Shown here one piece after another: positions 36,538-44,265 of a stretch of DNA of 64,000 nt. Source of the stretch: Aquamicrobium zhengzhouense (lineage in GTDB: Bacteria; Pseudomonadota; Alphaproteobacteria; Rhizobiales; Rhizobiaceae); NCBI RefSeq assembly GCF_016124105.1, contig NZ_JADGMQ010000006.1:62001-126000 (forward strand). Direction: 5' to 3'. The notes under the pieces were generated by a model. It was not told the origin of the DNA. It ran no database searches and saw nothing but the letters and a program-made list of their open reading frames with translations. Every line of letters begins with the position of its first letter. Within the stretch, counting starts at the first letter, position 1. Position numbers and translations under genes: made by a program.

Positions 36538-36783
36538 ATGACCCCCAAAACACGCGTCAAGGAAAGGGCAGAAGAACAAGCCTCTGCCATGAACGACGAT
36601 CAGCAGGCCACGATCAGGATGCTCGCGAACGATTTGCATCGCTTGAACCAGTCTGTGATGCGGGCTGTCGAGGCGGGGGTTTCCGTCGAACTGGTTCGCT
36701 CGGCGCGGCATCATGGCGGAGATGGCAATTGGGGTGACCTGATGATCCCTGTCATTGTTACCCAGTCGCGTGATGCTGCCTGA
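36538..36783 (+). CDS. Small conserved protein in the aceA transcription unit
   Basis: An 81-residue soluble protein of unknown function: basic and acidic N-terminal part (KTRVKERAEEQASAMN), a helix with LANDLHRLNQSVMRAVEAGVSVELVRSARHH and a hydrophobic end (WGDLMIPVIV). A strong ribosome site (GGAGAG) precedes ATG 36538, and the gene is 30 bases after aceA with a terminator behind it. Small proteins like this follow aceA in other rhizobial genomes as far as I recall. A role tied to the glyoxylate shunt is inferred from position only. Confidence 0.85.
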   Translation: MTPKTRVKERAEEQASAMNDDQQATIRMLANDLHRLNQSVMRAVEAGVSVELVRSARHHGGDGNWGDLMIPVIVTQSRDAA

Positions 36784-36800
36784 GGGTAGAAGTAAACAAG

Positions 36801-36839
36801 AGGAAGACGGCCTTGAAATAGGTCGTCTTCTTCTTTTTT
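36801..36839 (+). terminator. Terminator of the aceA unit
   Basis: GAAGACGGCCT and AGGTCGTCTTC form an 11-base stem (one G-T pair) with a 6-base loop, followed by TTCTTTTTT. Confidence 0.88.
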
Positions 36840-36960
36840 AGATGCAGTATCCGGACAGGTAGTCCGGCTCGACTATTGACTCTCATCTTGGATTGCAAGA
36901 GACACAGCAAGTTCGTGCGAGGTGGCAACTCGCGGGGGGCTTCCGGGGGAGAGATCTGCA

Positions 36961-37398
36961 ATGCTGAATGGCAAGCCTGCCAGCTCCGACCGGCTGGAGC
37001 CGCAATTTCTGACGCCAGATACGAAGCTGGTGATGGTTGTCGGTCCCTCACGCATCAATCAGATCGTCATTTCAAAGATTGCCGAGCGGGCGGGACTGAA
37101 AGCGCTGGCAGAAGCACCGGGTACCGACGTTGATATTCTGAAGGCCAAAGAGCCGGCCATGATCATTGTCGATCACAGTCCGGATGATGCGGAGTGGGCG
37201 CGTCTGATCGAGCCGTTGGCCGAGCGCCGCAATGCCCGGGCAGAAAGGTTGCCCTTCGTCATCCTGCTATCGCACGCAAGTGGCAAGCTTTCCATCCCCG
37301 GTGCAGACAGTATCATCGACATCGTGCTTCAAAAGCCGATCATGCCGGATCGTCTCCAGCCAATCCTCCAGAAGCTGGCAGAGCAGATCGAAGTCTAG
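36961..37398 (+). CDS. Atypical receiver-like protein (single-domain)
   Basis: A 145-residue protein resembling a lone response-regulator receiver domain. The core alternation is visible: LVMVVGPSRINQIVISKIAERAG, AMIIVDHSPDD, PFVILLSHASG and DIVLQKPIMPDRLQPIL. The phosphoacceptor-like Asp (IIVD), the Ser at the switch position and the C-terminal Lys-Pro are kept, but the acidic pair normally at the end of the first strand is replaced by Gly-Pro-Ser, so magnesium-dependent phosphorylation is doubtful. The start at 36961 has GGAGAG eight bases upstream. No kinase gene adjoins it. Confidence 0.65.
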   Translation: MLNGKPASSDRLEPQFLTPDTKLVMVVGPSRINQIVISKIAERAGLKALAEAPGTDVDILKAKEPAMIIVDHSPDDAEWARLIEPLAERRNARAERLPFVILLSHASGKLSIPGADSIIDIVLQKPIMPDRLQPILQKLAEQIEV

Positions 37399-37526
37399 GC
37401 CGGGACGTCCCGGCGGGCCGATTGAAGTGGGTCAAAGGTGAGCTAATCAGCGGCTCAAACTGGACCACGCGGCGAGCGCGGAAACTGGATAGCGATCTTC
37501 TTGAGCAGAGCTTTCGGGAGATCGTG

Positions 37527-38468
37527 GTGGCCAGTGCAGTCAGCGTGAGTTCCCCTGCCGCCGCACCTGATGAGCGGCTTGGATTTGTTCTGGTCTTCGC
37601 CGCGGCTGTTTGCTGGAGCCTGGGTGGAATGTTCGCGCGTTTCATCGAGATAGATGACCCTTGGGCGGTCATCTTCTGGCGGTCGGTCTGGGCGGCGGCT
37701 ATCCTCGTCATCTTCATGCTTGTCCGTGATGGCCTTCGAGGCACACTCGCCATGTTCCGCAGCATGGGCATTGCCGGGATCGTGGTGGCTGCGTGCCTTA
37801 CGGTGTGCACCTCTGCCTTTGTCGTTGCGCTTGGTTACACGACCGTTGCGAATATCCTGCTGATACAGGCCGGCACACCGTTGGTCGCGGCGCTTCTCTC
37901 CTTCGTGCTGCTCGCGGAGCGGATTCCCCGTTTCACCTGGATCGCGATTTTCGCCGTCATCTTCGGGGTTGGCGTCATGGTCTCGGACTCGCTGGGTTCC
38001 AGTAGCTCACTCATCGGCAATTTGCTGGCGGTGCTGATCGTCATCATGTTCTCGATCGTCACGGTTACGACCCGGCGTTTTTCCCATGTCCGGATGACAC
38101 CGGCCATGTGCCTTGGGACCCTGATGGCGGCGGGGTTCGCTGCAACGCAGGCTTCTTCTGTCCAGGTCTCTGTGACCGATATGGGCTTTCTGTTTGCTTT
38201 TGGAGCTGTCAATCTCGGGCTGGGGCTGGCGTTCTTCGCCACCGGCGCGCGGATGATCGCGGCTTCTTATGCCGCGCTGTTGGCAACCTTCGAGACGTTG
38301 CTGGGGCCCGTCTGGGTCTGGCTCGTCCATGCTGAGGTGCCGTCCACCAGCACGCTCATCGGCGGCGCGATCGTGTTCGCCGCGTTGCTGTCGCATATCG
38401 GCATGCAGCTTTCTCGTCTGTCACGCCCTCAGCGGCCGGGCACCTCCGGCATTGGCGCACTTCGCTAG
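37527..38468 (+). CDS. EamA/DMT-family transporter
   Basis: A 313-residue inner-membrane protein with ten predicted membrane segments in two EamA repeats (LVFAAAVCWSLGGMFARF in the first, GAVNLGLGLAFFATG and ETLLGPVWVWLVHAEVP in the second). DMT exporters move metabolites or amino-acid-like compounds; the substrate is unknown. The start is a GTG at 37527 (or 37524) with GGGAG just upstream; the frame is open much further into the previous gene. It lies between the receiver-like gene and the second PuuA-type gene on the same strand. Confidence 0.88.
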   Translation: MASAVSVSSPAAAPDERLGFVLVFAAAVCWSLGGMFARFIEIDDPWAVIFWRSVWAAAILVIFMLVRDGLRGTLAMFRSMGIAGIVVAACLTVCTSAFVVALGYTTVANILLIQAGTPLVAALLSFVLLAERIPRFTWIAIFAVIFGVGVMVSDSLGSSSSLIGNLLAVLIVIMFSIVTVTTRRFSHVRMTPAMCLGTLMAAGFAATQASSVQVSVTDMGFLFAFGAVNLGLGLAFFATGARMIAASYAALLATFETLLGPVWVWLVHAEVPSTSTLIGGAIVFAALLSHIGMQLSRLSRPQRPGTSGIGALR

Positions 38469-38675
38469 GAGATTGGGTGAAGTCGCCCCCGTTGACAGTC
38501 CTACGGGCGCCGGGCACCTTGTAATAATCAGTAACAACAAAACAGGTCTACCTTGCGAGAAACACTATCGGGCGTTCTGGAGACCGGAAGCCTGCAAATA
38601 GCTGAAGTAGAGAGTGGAACTTTAGGTTTAGATCCAACTAATAATGGGGCCGAGTCGGGTGGAAGCGGTAACGCA

Positions 38676-40019
38676 GTGTCCGAGCATGACCACGAGTACC
38701 GCGCGTTTATGGAGGAGCATCCCGACCTTGAGGCGGTCGAATTTCTGCTCGTCGATCCAAACGGCGTCATGCGGGGGAAATGGGCCCCGGCTGATGCGCT
38801 GAAAAAAGCGTTCCGGGAAGGGGTCAATTTTCCGCTGTCGCTGCACGGCCTCGATGTCTGGGGCCGCGAGGTTTCCGAAACTGGTCTCCACATCGAATCC
38901 GGCGACAAGGACGGCTACTGCCGAGCCACTCGCGGGACACTCGCAATCGTTCCCTGGGCGAAACGAAAGACGGCTCAGGTTCTGCTTCAAACCTTCACGC
39001 CGGAAGGTGAGCCGTTTTTGGCCGATCCCCGGCAGGTCCTGAAGAAGAAGGTCGCCGAAATCCAGGCGAAGGGCTTCTTCCCGGTCGTTGCGTTTGAACT
39101 TGAATTCTACCTGCTCGACCCCGAGACCGACTGGGACGATGGCATGCCAGCGCCGGTGGGCGCCATGGCAGGGCCGGACCGCCTGCGGATGTATGGTCTC
39201 GATGATCTTGCAGAGCACGCCGACCTTTTCGACATGATCCGGGATGCGGCACATGCGCAAAAGCTGCCGATCGACACGATCATCAAAGAGGCTGCGCCGG
39301 GCCAGTTCGAGGTCAATCTCAAGCATCGCGCTGACCCGCTCAAGGCAGCCGACGATGTCATCCTGCTGCGCCGCATCGTGATGGGCTGCGCTCGCGCGCA
39401 CGGTATGACGGCGACGTTCATGGCAAAGCCGTTTCTCGAATATGCCGGCAATGGCATGCACGTGCATGCTTCGGTGCTCGACGCAGATGGCCGCAATATA
39501 TTCGGAGGCAGCGAAGGTCGTCCGGTTCTGGAGTCGGCGGTTGCTGGGTTGCTTCGCACCATGCCTGAATCTCTGCTTCTCTTCATCAATACCTGGAACG
39601 GGTTCCGCCGCATCACGCCGGGATCATATGCCCCGACCCGTGCCGTATGGGCGGAGAACAATCGATCGGTCGCGCTGCGCATCCCCGTGTCGAACGACGC
39701 GAACCGACGGGTTGAGCACCGTATTGCAGGAGCTGACGCCAATCCGTACCTCGTCATGAGCGCGATCATTCAGGGGATGATCGAGGGCATCGAGAACAAG
39801 GACGTGCCGCCTCCGCCCATTGAAGGTAATGCTTACGCTGATGAAGGGCTTTATCTGCCGGATGACATGGACGAGGCGCTCCAGCTCATGGAAAAGGGAC
39901 GCTTTGCTGACCGCGCTCTCGGGCCGCTTCTGTCAAAGGTCTACAAGGACCTGAAGCGCGCGGAAATCATGGCATTTTGGGCTGAAATCACGCCGCTTGA
40001 AAGAACCACCTACCTTTAG
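38676..40019 (+). CDS. Second PuuA-like glutamine synthetase family protein
   Basis: A 447-residue (from GTG 38676) glutamine-synthetase-fold ligase. Metal- and substrate-site motifs are ELEFYLLDPE, APGQFEVNLKH, GNGMHVHASVL, NRSVALRIPVSN and RVEHRIAGADANPYL. It is followed by a putrescine-type ABC system, so a gamma-glutamyl-polyamine ligase is likely. The start is uncertain: a TTG at 38553 gives 41 more residues of low-complexity sequence and an ATG at 38709 is shorter; GTG 38676 has GGAAG nine bases upstream. It is distinct from the paralog at 32.1-33.5 kb. Confidence 0.82.
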   Translation: MSEHDHEYRAFMEEHPDLEAVEFLLVDPNGVMRGKWAPADALKKAFREGVNFPLSLHGLDVWGREVSETGLHIESGDKDGYCRATRGTLAIVPWAKRKTAQVLLQTFTPEGEPFLADPRQVLKKKVAEIQAKGFFPVVAFELEFYLLDPETDWDDGMPAPVGAMAGPDRLRMYGLDDLAEHADLFDMIRDAAHAQKLPIDTIIKEAAPGQFEVNLKHRADPLKAADDVILLRRIVMGCARAHGMTATFMAKPFLEYAGNGMHVHASVLDADGRNIFGGSEGRPVLESAVAGLLRTMPESLLLFINTWNGFRRITPGSYAPTRAVWAENNRSVALRIPVSNDANRRVEHRIAGADANPYLVMSAIIQGMIEGIENKDVPPPPIEGNAYADEGLYLPDDMDEALQLMEKGRFADRALGPLLSKVYKDLKRAEIMAFWAEITPLERTTYL

Positions 40020-40138
40020 GCTTGATTGGTGCTTTTACTGCTTGTCGCAGTTCAAAAACGTCAATAGGCTTTCAACAAAATGCAGCGGGAGGGCGCGGTG
40101 TCTGACCGGGGCAAAAACGGGTTTCAGAGGAGAACACA

Positions 40139-41236
40139 ATGATCCGCAAGGCAATTTTGCTTTCGTCGGTCGGACTTGCCGCTGCTGCCTTCGCAGTCGG
40201 CGCTCAGGCACAGGATCGCGTCGTCAACGTCTACAACTGGTCAGACTATATCGACGAGTCCATCATCAGTGACTTCACCAAGGAAACCGGAATCCGCGTC
40301 ATTTATGACGTGTTCGATTCCAACGAGCTTCTCGAAACGAAGCTATTGTCGGGCGGCTCAGGCTATGACGTTGTCGCACCGACAGGTTCGTTCCTTGCAC
40401 GCCAGATCGAAGCTGGCGTGTTCCAGAAGCTGCAGAAGGACAAGCTGCCCAACATAAAGAATATGTGGGATGCCATCACGCAACGTACCGACATGTACGA
40501 TCCGGGTGGCGAGTATTCCATCAACTACATGTGGGGCACGGTCGGTCTGGGCTACAATGTCCAGAAAATGGTGGAGATCATGGGCACCGAGAAGATCGAC
40601 TCCTGGGATATCCTGTTCAAGCCTGAAAACGCTGCCAAATTTGCCGATTGTGGCATTCACGTCCTCGATTCTCCGAGCGACATGGTGCCGATCGCCCTGC
40701 AGTATCTGGGCCTTGATCCCAACAGCCATGAGGCTGAGGATTTCGCCAAGGTTGAGGAAATGTTCCTGGCGATCCGTCCTTACGTCCGCAAGTTCCACTC
40801 CTCGGAGTACATCAACGCGCTGGCAAACGGCGATATTTGTCTGTCAGTGGGCTGGTCGGGCGACGTTCTGCAGTCGCGAGATCGCGCAGCCGAAGCTGAT
40901 CAGGGTGTGACCGTGGCCTATGTTGCGCCAAAGGAAGGCACCCAGATGTGGTTTGACCAGCTGGCGATCCCGGCTGACGCGCCGCATGTCGAGGAAGCAC
41001 ACGCATTCCTCAACTATCTGATGGAGCCTGAAGTGATCGCTCGCTCCACCAACTATGTCTACTACGCGAACGGCAACCTTGCGTCGCAGGAATTTGTGGA
41101 TGAGGAAATCACCAGCGATCCTGCGATCTATCCGAATGAGGAAGCGCTGAGCCAGATGTTCACGCACCTTCCATACGACACCCGCACTCAGCGCGTTGTC
41201 ACCCGCATGTGGACCAAGGTCGTCACCGGGCAGTAA
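40139..41236 (+). CDS. potF: Polyamine (putrescine-type) ABC transporter substrate-binding protein
   Basis: A 365-residue periplasmic protein with a signal peptide (IRKAILLSSVGLAAAAF, cleavage near AQA-QDR). The mature start VVNVYNWSDYIDESI is the PotF/PotD signature, with WGTVGLGYN and LDSPSDMVPIALQYLGLDPNS further on. It binds putrescine or a related polyamine and delivers it to the permease encoded downstream. A strong ribosome site (AGAGGAGA) precedes ATG 40139. A hairpin lies between this gene and the ATPase gene. Confidence 0.94.
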   Translation: MIRKAILLSSVGLAAAAFAVGAQAQDRVVNVYNWSDYIDESIISDFTKETGIRVIYDVFDSNELLETKLLSGGSGYDVVAPTGSFLARQIEAGVFQKLQKDKLPNIKNMWDAITQRTDMYDPGGEYSINYMWGTVGLGYNVQKMVEIMGTEKIDSWDILFKPENAAKFADCGIHVLDSPSDMVPIALQYLGLDPNSHEAEDFAKVEEMFLAIRPYVRKFHSSEYINALANGDICLSVGWSGDVLQSRDRAAEADQGVTVAYVAPKEGTQMWFDQLAIPADAPHVEEAHAFLNYLMEPEVIARSTNYVYYANGNLASQEFVDEEITSDPAIYPNEEALSQMFTHLPYDTRTQRVVTRMWTKVVTGQ

Positions 41237-41248
41237 TGACATCAATTG

Positions 41249-41274
41249 CGACGCCGGGAACCATCCCGGCGTCG
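41249..41274 (+). other. Intercistronic hairpin between potF and potG
   Basis: CGACGCCGGGA and TCCCGGCGTCG form a perfect 11-base stem with the loop ACCA, 12 bases after the potF stop. There is no T-run. Such hairpins after binding-protein genes commonly stabilise the upstream mRNA or attenuate the downstream genes. Confidence 0.7.
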
Positions 41275-41315
41275 TGTCCCTGCTAGTTTAGTGATCGGGA
41301 CGGGGATTCTTGGTA

Positions 41316-42458
41316 ATGAAATCGCTCGGCAGCATTCGCAGAAGCTTTGCCCCCTGGAACGACCCGCAGGCACGGCCCTACATTTCCTTCCAGAACGTGA
41401 CCAAGCGTTTCGCTGACTTCACGGCCGTCAACAACCTGTCCCTTGACATATACGAGCGCGAGTTCTTTGCGCTGCTGGGTGCATCGGGCTGTGGCAAGTC
41501 CACACTTTTGCGCATGCTGGCCGGCTTTGAGACGCCAACGTCGGGCCGCATCCTGCTCGACGGTCAGGACCTGTCGGGGATCCCGCCCTACAAGCGGCCC
41601 GTCAACATGATGTTCCAGTCCTATGCGTTGTTCCCGCATATGACGGTCGAGGCCAATATCGCATTTGGGCTCAAGCAGGACGGCATGCCGAAGGCTGCGA
41701 TCGCGGAGCGCGTGGCGGAGATGCTCAAGCTCGCGCGGCTCGAACAATTCGCCAAGCGCAAGCCGCATCAGCTTTCCGGCGGACAGCGTCAGCGCGTGGC
41801 GCTCGCGCGGTCTGTTGCCAAGCGCCCAAAAGTTCTTCTGCTTGATGAGCCCCTGGGAGCTCTCGACAAGAAACTGCGCGAGGCGACCCAGTTCGAACTG
41901 ATGGATCTGCAACAGGATCTCGGGCTGACCTTCGTGGTGGTGACCCACGACCAGGAGGAGGCCATGACGATGGCGGACCGGATCGCCATCATGGACAAGG
42001 GGCAGGTAATGCAGGTTGCAACGCCTGCAGAGATCTACGAAGCGCCGGCTTCCCGTTTCGTTGCCGACTTCGTCGGCAGTGTGAATCTGCTTGAAGGAAA
42101 GGTTGCCAGCCGCACCGGCAACAGCGTTGTCATCAGCGGTGGCAGCGGCGCGCAAATCTCCGTTGAAAATGCTGGCGAGGCTGCTCCAGGTGCTGAGGTC
42201 GCGTTTGCGATCCGTCCGGAAAAGATCCGGGTCTCGTCCAAGCCGCCTGCGGAAGGGCACCTCAATGCGATGCAGGGCGAGGTCTGGGACCTTGCATATC
42301 TCGGCGACATGACGGTCTATCACATCAAGCTGGATGACGGCCAAGTTGTCAAAGCCAGTGCCCTGAACAGCGCGCGGATCAGCGATGATCCACTTACATG
42401 GTCGGATCGTGCGTGGATTTCGTTTGCGCCGGATGCCGGCGTCGTCCTGACGCGCTAG
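41316..42458 (+). CDS. potG: Polyamine ABC transporter ATP-binding protein
   Basis: A 380-residue ABC ATPase that energises polyamine uptake. Walker A GASGCGKST, signature LSGGQRQRVALARS, Walker B VLLLDEPLGALD and the switch His in VVTHDQEEA are all intact; a TOBE-type regulatory domain follows (about 290-370). The ATG at 41316 (MKSLGSIRR) is chosen over a TTG six bases earlier. Second gene of the potFGHI-type set. Confidence 0.94.
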   Translation: MKSLGSIRRSFAPWNDPQARPYISFQNVTKRFADFTAVNNLSLDIYEREFFALLGASGCGKSTLLRMLAGFETPTSGRILLDGQDLSGIPPYKRPVNMMFQSYALFPHMTVEANIAFGLKQDGMPKAAIAERVAEMLKLARLEQFAKRKPHQLSGGQRQRVALARSVAKRPKVLLLDEPLGALDKKLREATQFELMDLQQDLGLTFVVVTHDQEEAMTMADRIAIMDKGQVMQVATPAEIYEAPASRFVADFVGSVNLLEGKVASRTGNSVVISGGSGAQISVENAGEAAPGAEVAFAIRPEKIRVSSKPPAEGHLNAMQGEVWDLAYLGDMTVYHIKLDDGQVVKASALNSARISDDPLTWSDRAWISFAPDAGVVLTR

Positions 42459-42473
42459 CTGGAGAGGCTGATT

Positions 42474-43445
42474 ATGTCCCAAGCGAGCGCTGCGACACGG
42501 GGCGGGAACGTTTCTGCCGGCCAGAAGACCAATGGCGGCACGATCTTGTCGGCCATTCTGAGCCGGCTAGTCATTATCGTGCCGTATCTGTGGCTGCTGG
42601 TATTATTCCTCGCGCCCTTCGCGATCGTCTTCAAGATCTCGATGTCGGAGACGACGATCGCGATGCCGCCATATCGTCCGGTTTTCGACTGGGCGGATGG
42701 CTTGGCGGCGTTTTGGGGAAACCTGAAGCAGCTCTCGCTTGAGAACTATCTGTGGCTGGTGGACGATCCGCTCTACTTCAACGCCTATATCTCCAGCGTC
42801 ACGATTGCCGGGATTTCCACATTCTTCGCGCTGCTTGTCGGTTATCCGATGGCCTATGCGATGTCGCGCGCTCCAAGCTCGATGCGCATGGGCTTGCTCA
42901 TGCTGGTGATCCTTCCGTTCTGGACCAGCTTCCTGATCCGCGTTTACGCGTGGATCGGTATCCTGAAGCCGGAAGGGCTTTTGAACCAGTTCCTGCTTTG
43001 GGTTGGCATTATAGACACGCCGCTGCAGATCATGAACACCAACACGGCAATCTATATCGGCATCGTCTATTCCTATCTGCCTTTCATGGTCCTGCCGCTT
43101 TATGCGACGCTGGAAAAGCTGGATTATTCCCTCATAGAGGCAGCGCAGGATCTTGGATCGCCGCCCATTGCAGCATTCTGGAAAATAACCTTCCCGCTGT
43201 CGCTGCCGGGTGTGGTTGCCGGCTGCCTTCTTGTCTTCATTCCGGCGGTTGGCGAATTTGTCATTCCAGATCTCCTCGGCGGTTCGACCACACTGATGAT
43301 CGGCAAGACGCTCTGGACAGAGTTCTTCGGCAACCGGGACTGGCCGGTCGCCTCGGCGGTGGCGGTTATATTGCTTTTGATCCTGGTGGTGCCGATGATG
43401 TTCTTCCAGCGCGCACAGGCGCGGGCTCAGGAACAGGAGCGCTGA
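42474..43445 (+). CDS. potH: Polyamine ABC transporter permease (PotB/PotH type)
   Basis: A 323-residue inner-membrane permease with six membrane segments. The EAA loop that contacts the ATPase is LIEAAQDLGSPPIAAFWKI. GVVAGCLLVFIPAVGEFVIP is typical of PotH. It starts 15 bases after potG with a GGAGAGG ribosome site and ends just before potI. Confidence 0.94.
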   Translation: MSQASAATRGGNVSAGQKTNGGTILSAILSRLVIIVPYLWLLVLFLAPFAIVFKISMSETTIAMPPYRPVFDWADGLAAFWGNLKQLSLENYLWLVDDPLYFNAYISSVTIAGISTFFALLVGYPMAYAMSRAPSSMRMGLLMLVILPFWTSFLIRVYAWIGILKPEGLLNQFLLWVGIIDTPLQIMNTNTAIYIGIVYSYLPFMVLPLYATLEKLDYSLIEAAQDLGSPPIAAFWKITFPLSLPGVVAGCLLVFIPAVGEFVIPDLLGGSTTLMIGKTLWTEFFGNRDWPVASAVAVILLLILVVPMMFFQRAQARAQEQER

Positions 43446-43446
43446 G

Positions 43447-44265
43447 ATGCAGGGCCAACTCAGCCGCTTCAATATCGTCGCGCTCGTTCTGGGCTTCTCG
43501 TTTCTGTACCTGCCGATTGTCCTGCTGGTCATCTACTCGTTCAACGAGTCGCGCCTGGTCACGGTGTGGGGTGGGTTTTCGACGCGATGGTATTCATCGC
43601 TGTTCTCAAACCGCCTTTTGCTTGACGCGGCATGGGTGACCGCGCGCGTCGCATTCGTGTCGGCGACAGTCGCGACGGTGCTTGGAACGTTGGCAGCCTT
43701 GGCTCTGACGCGCTATACGCGCTTTCGGGGGCGGTTCCTTTTCTCCGGCATGGTGTTTGCGCCCTTGGTGATGCCCGAGGTGATTACCGGCCTTTCTCTA
43801 CTTCTGCTTTTCGTGGCGATAGGGCTCGATCGTGGCTTTCTCACAATTGTGCTTGCCCACATCACCTTTTCGATGTGCTTCGTTGCCGTTGTCGTCCAAT
43901 CACGCCTGATCAGCTTTGACAGGTCGCTGGAAGAAGCTGCGATGGACCTTGGGGCGACACCGTTCAGGACCTTCATCCACGTAACGCTCCCGGTCATCAT
44001 GCCGGCTGTGGTATCCGGGTGGATGCTGGCGTTCACCCTGTCGCTGGATGACCTTGTGATAGCGAGCTTCGCCTCGGGGCCGGGGGCAACCACTTTGCCG
44101 ATGCGCATTTACAGCCAGGTGCGACTTGGTGTGACGCCGGAGATCAACGCGGTTTGCACGCTTTTGATCGCTGTTGTCACCGTCGGGGTGTTAGCCGCTG
44201 CGATCGTCAACAAACGACGCGACATCCAGCGCCAGCGCGATGAGCAAGTTGCTCAGCGCGGATAG
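43447..44265 (+). CDS. potI: Polyamine ABC transporter permease (PotC/PotI type)
   Basis: A 272-residue second permease subunit with six membrane segments and the EAA loop SLEEAAMDLGATPFRTFI. The start follows the potH stop after one base, with the ribosome site (CAGGAG) inside potH. Its 3' end overlaps the convergent asmA-like gene by 13 bases, so no intergenic terminator exists here. Confidence 0.94.
   Translation: MQGQLSRFNIVALVLGFSFLYLPIVLLVIYSFNESRLVTVWGGFSTRWYSSLFSNRLLLDAAWVTARVAFVSATVATVLGTLAALALTRYTRFRGRFLFSGMVFAPLVMPEVITGLSLLLLFVAIGLDRGFLTIVLAHITFSMCFVAVVVQSRLISFDRSLEEAAMDLGATPFRTFIHVTLPVIMPAVVSGWMLAFTLSLDDLVIASFASGPGATTLPMRIYSQVRLGVTPEINAVCTLLIAVVTVGVLAAAIVNKRRDIQRQRDEQVAQRG

Noticed and set aside
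35413-36714. Minus-strand open frame of about 430 codons opposite aceA
   Set aside because: Antisense shadow of an intact, strongly conserved gene; no recognisable domain.
41283-42482. Minus-strand open frame of about 400 codons opposite potG
   Set aside because: It mirrors an intact ABC ATPase gene and has the His/Arg-rich composition of an antisense frame.
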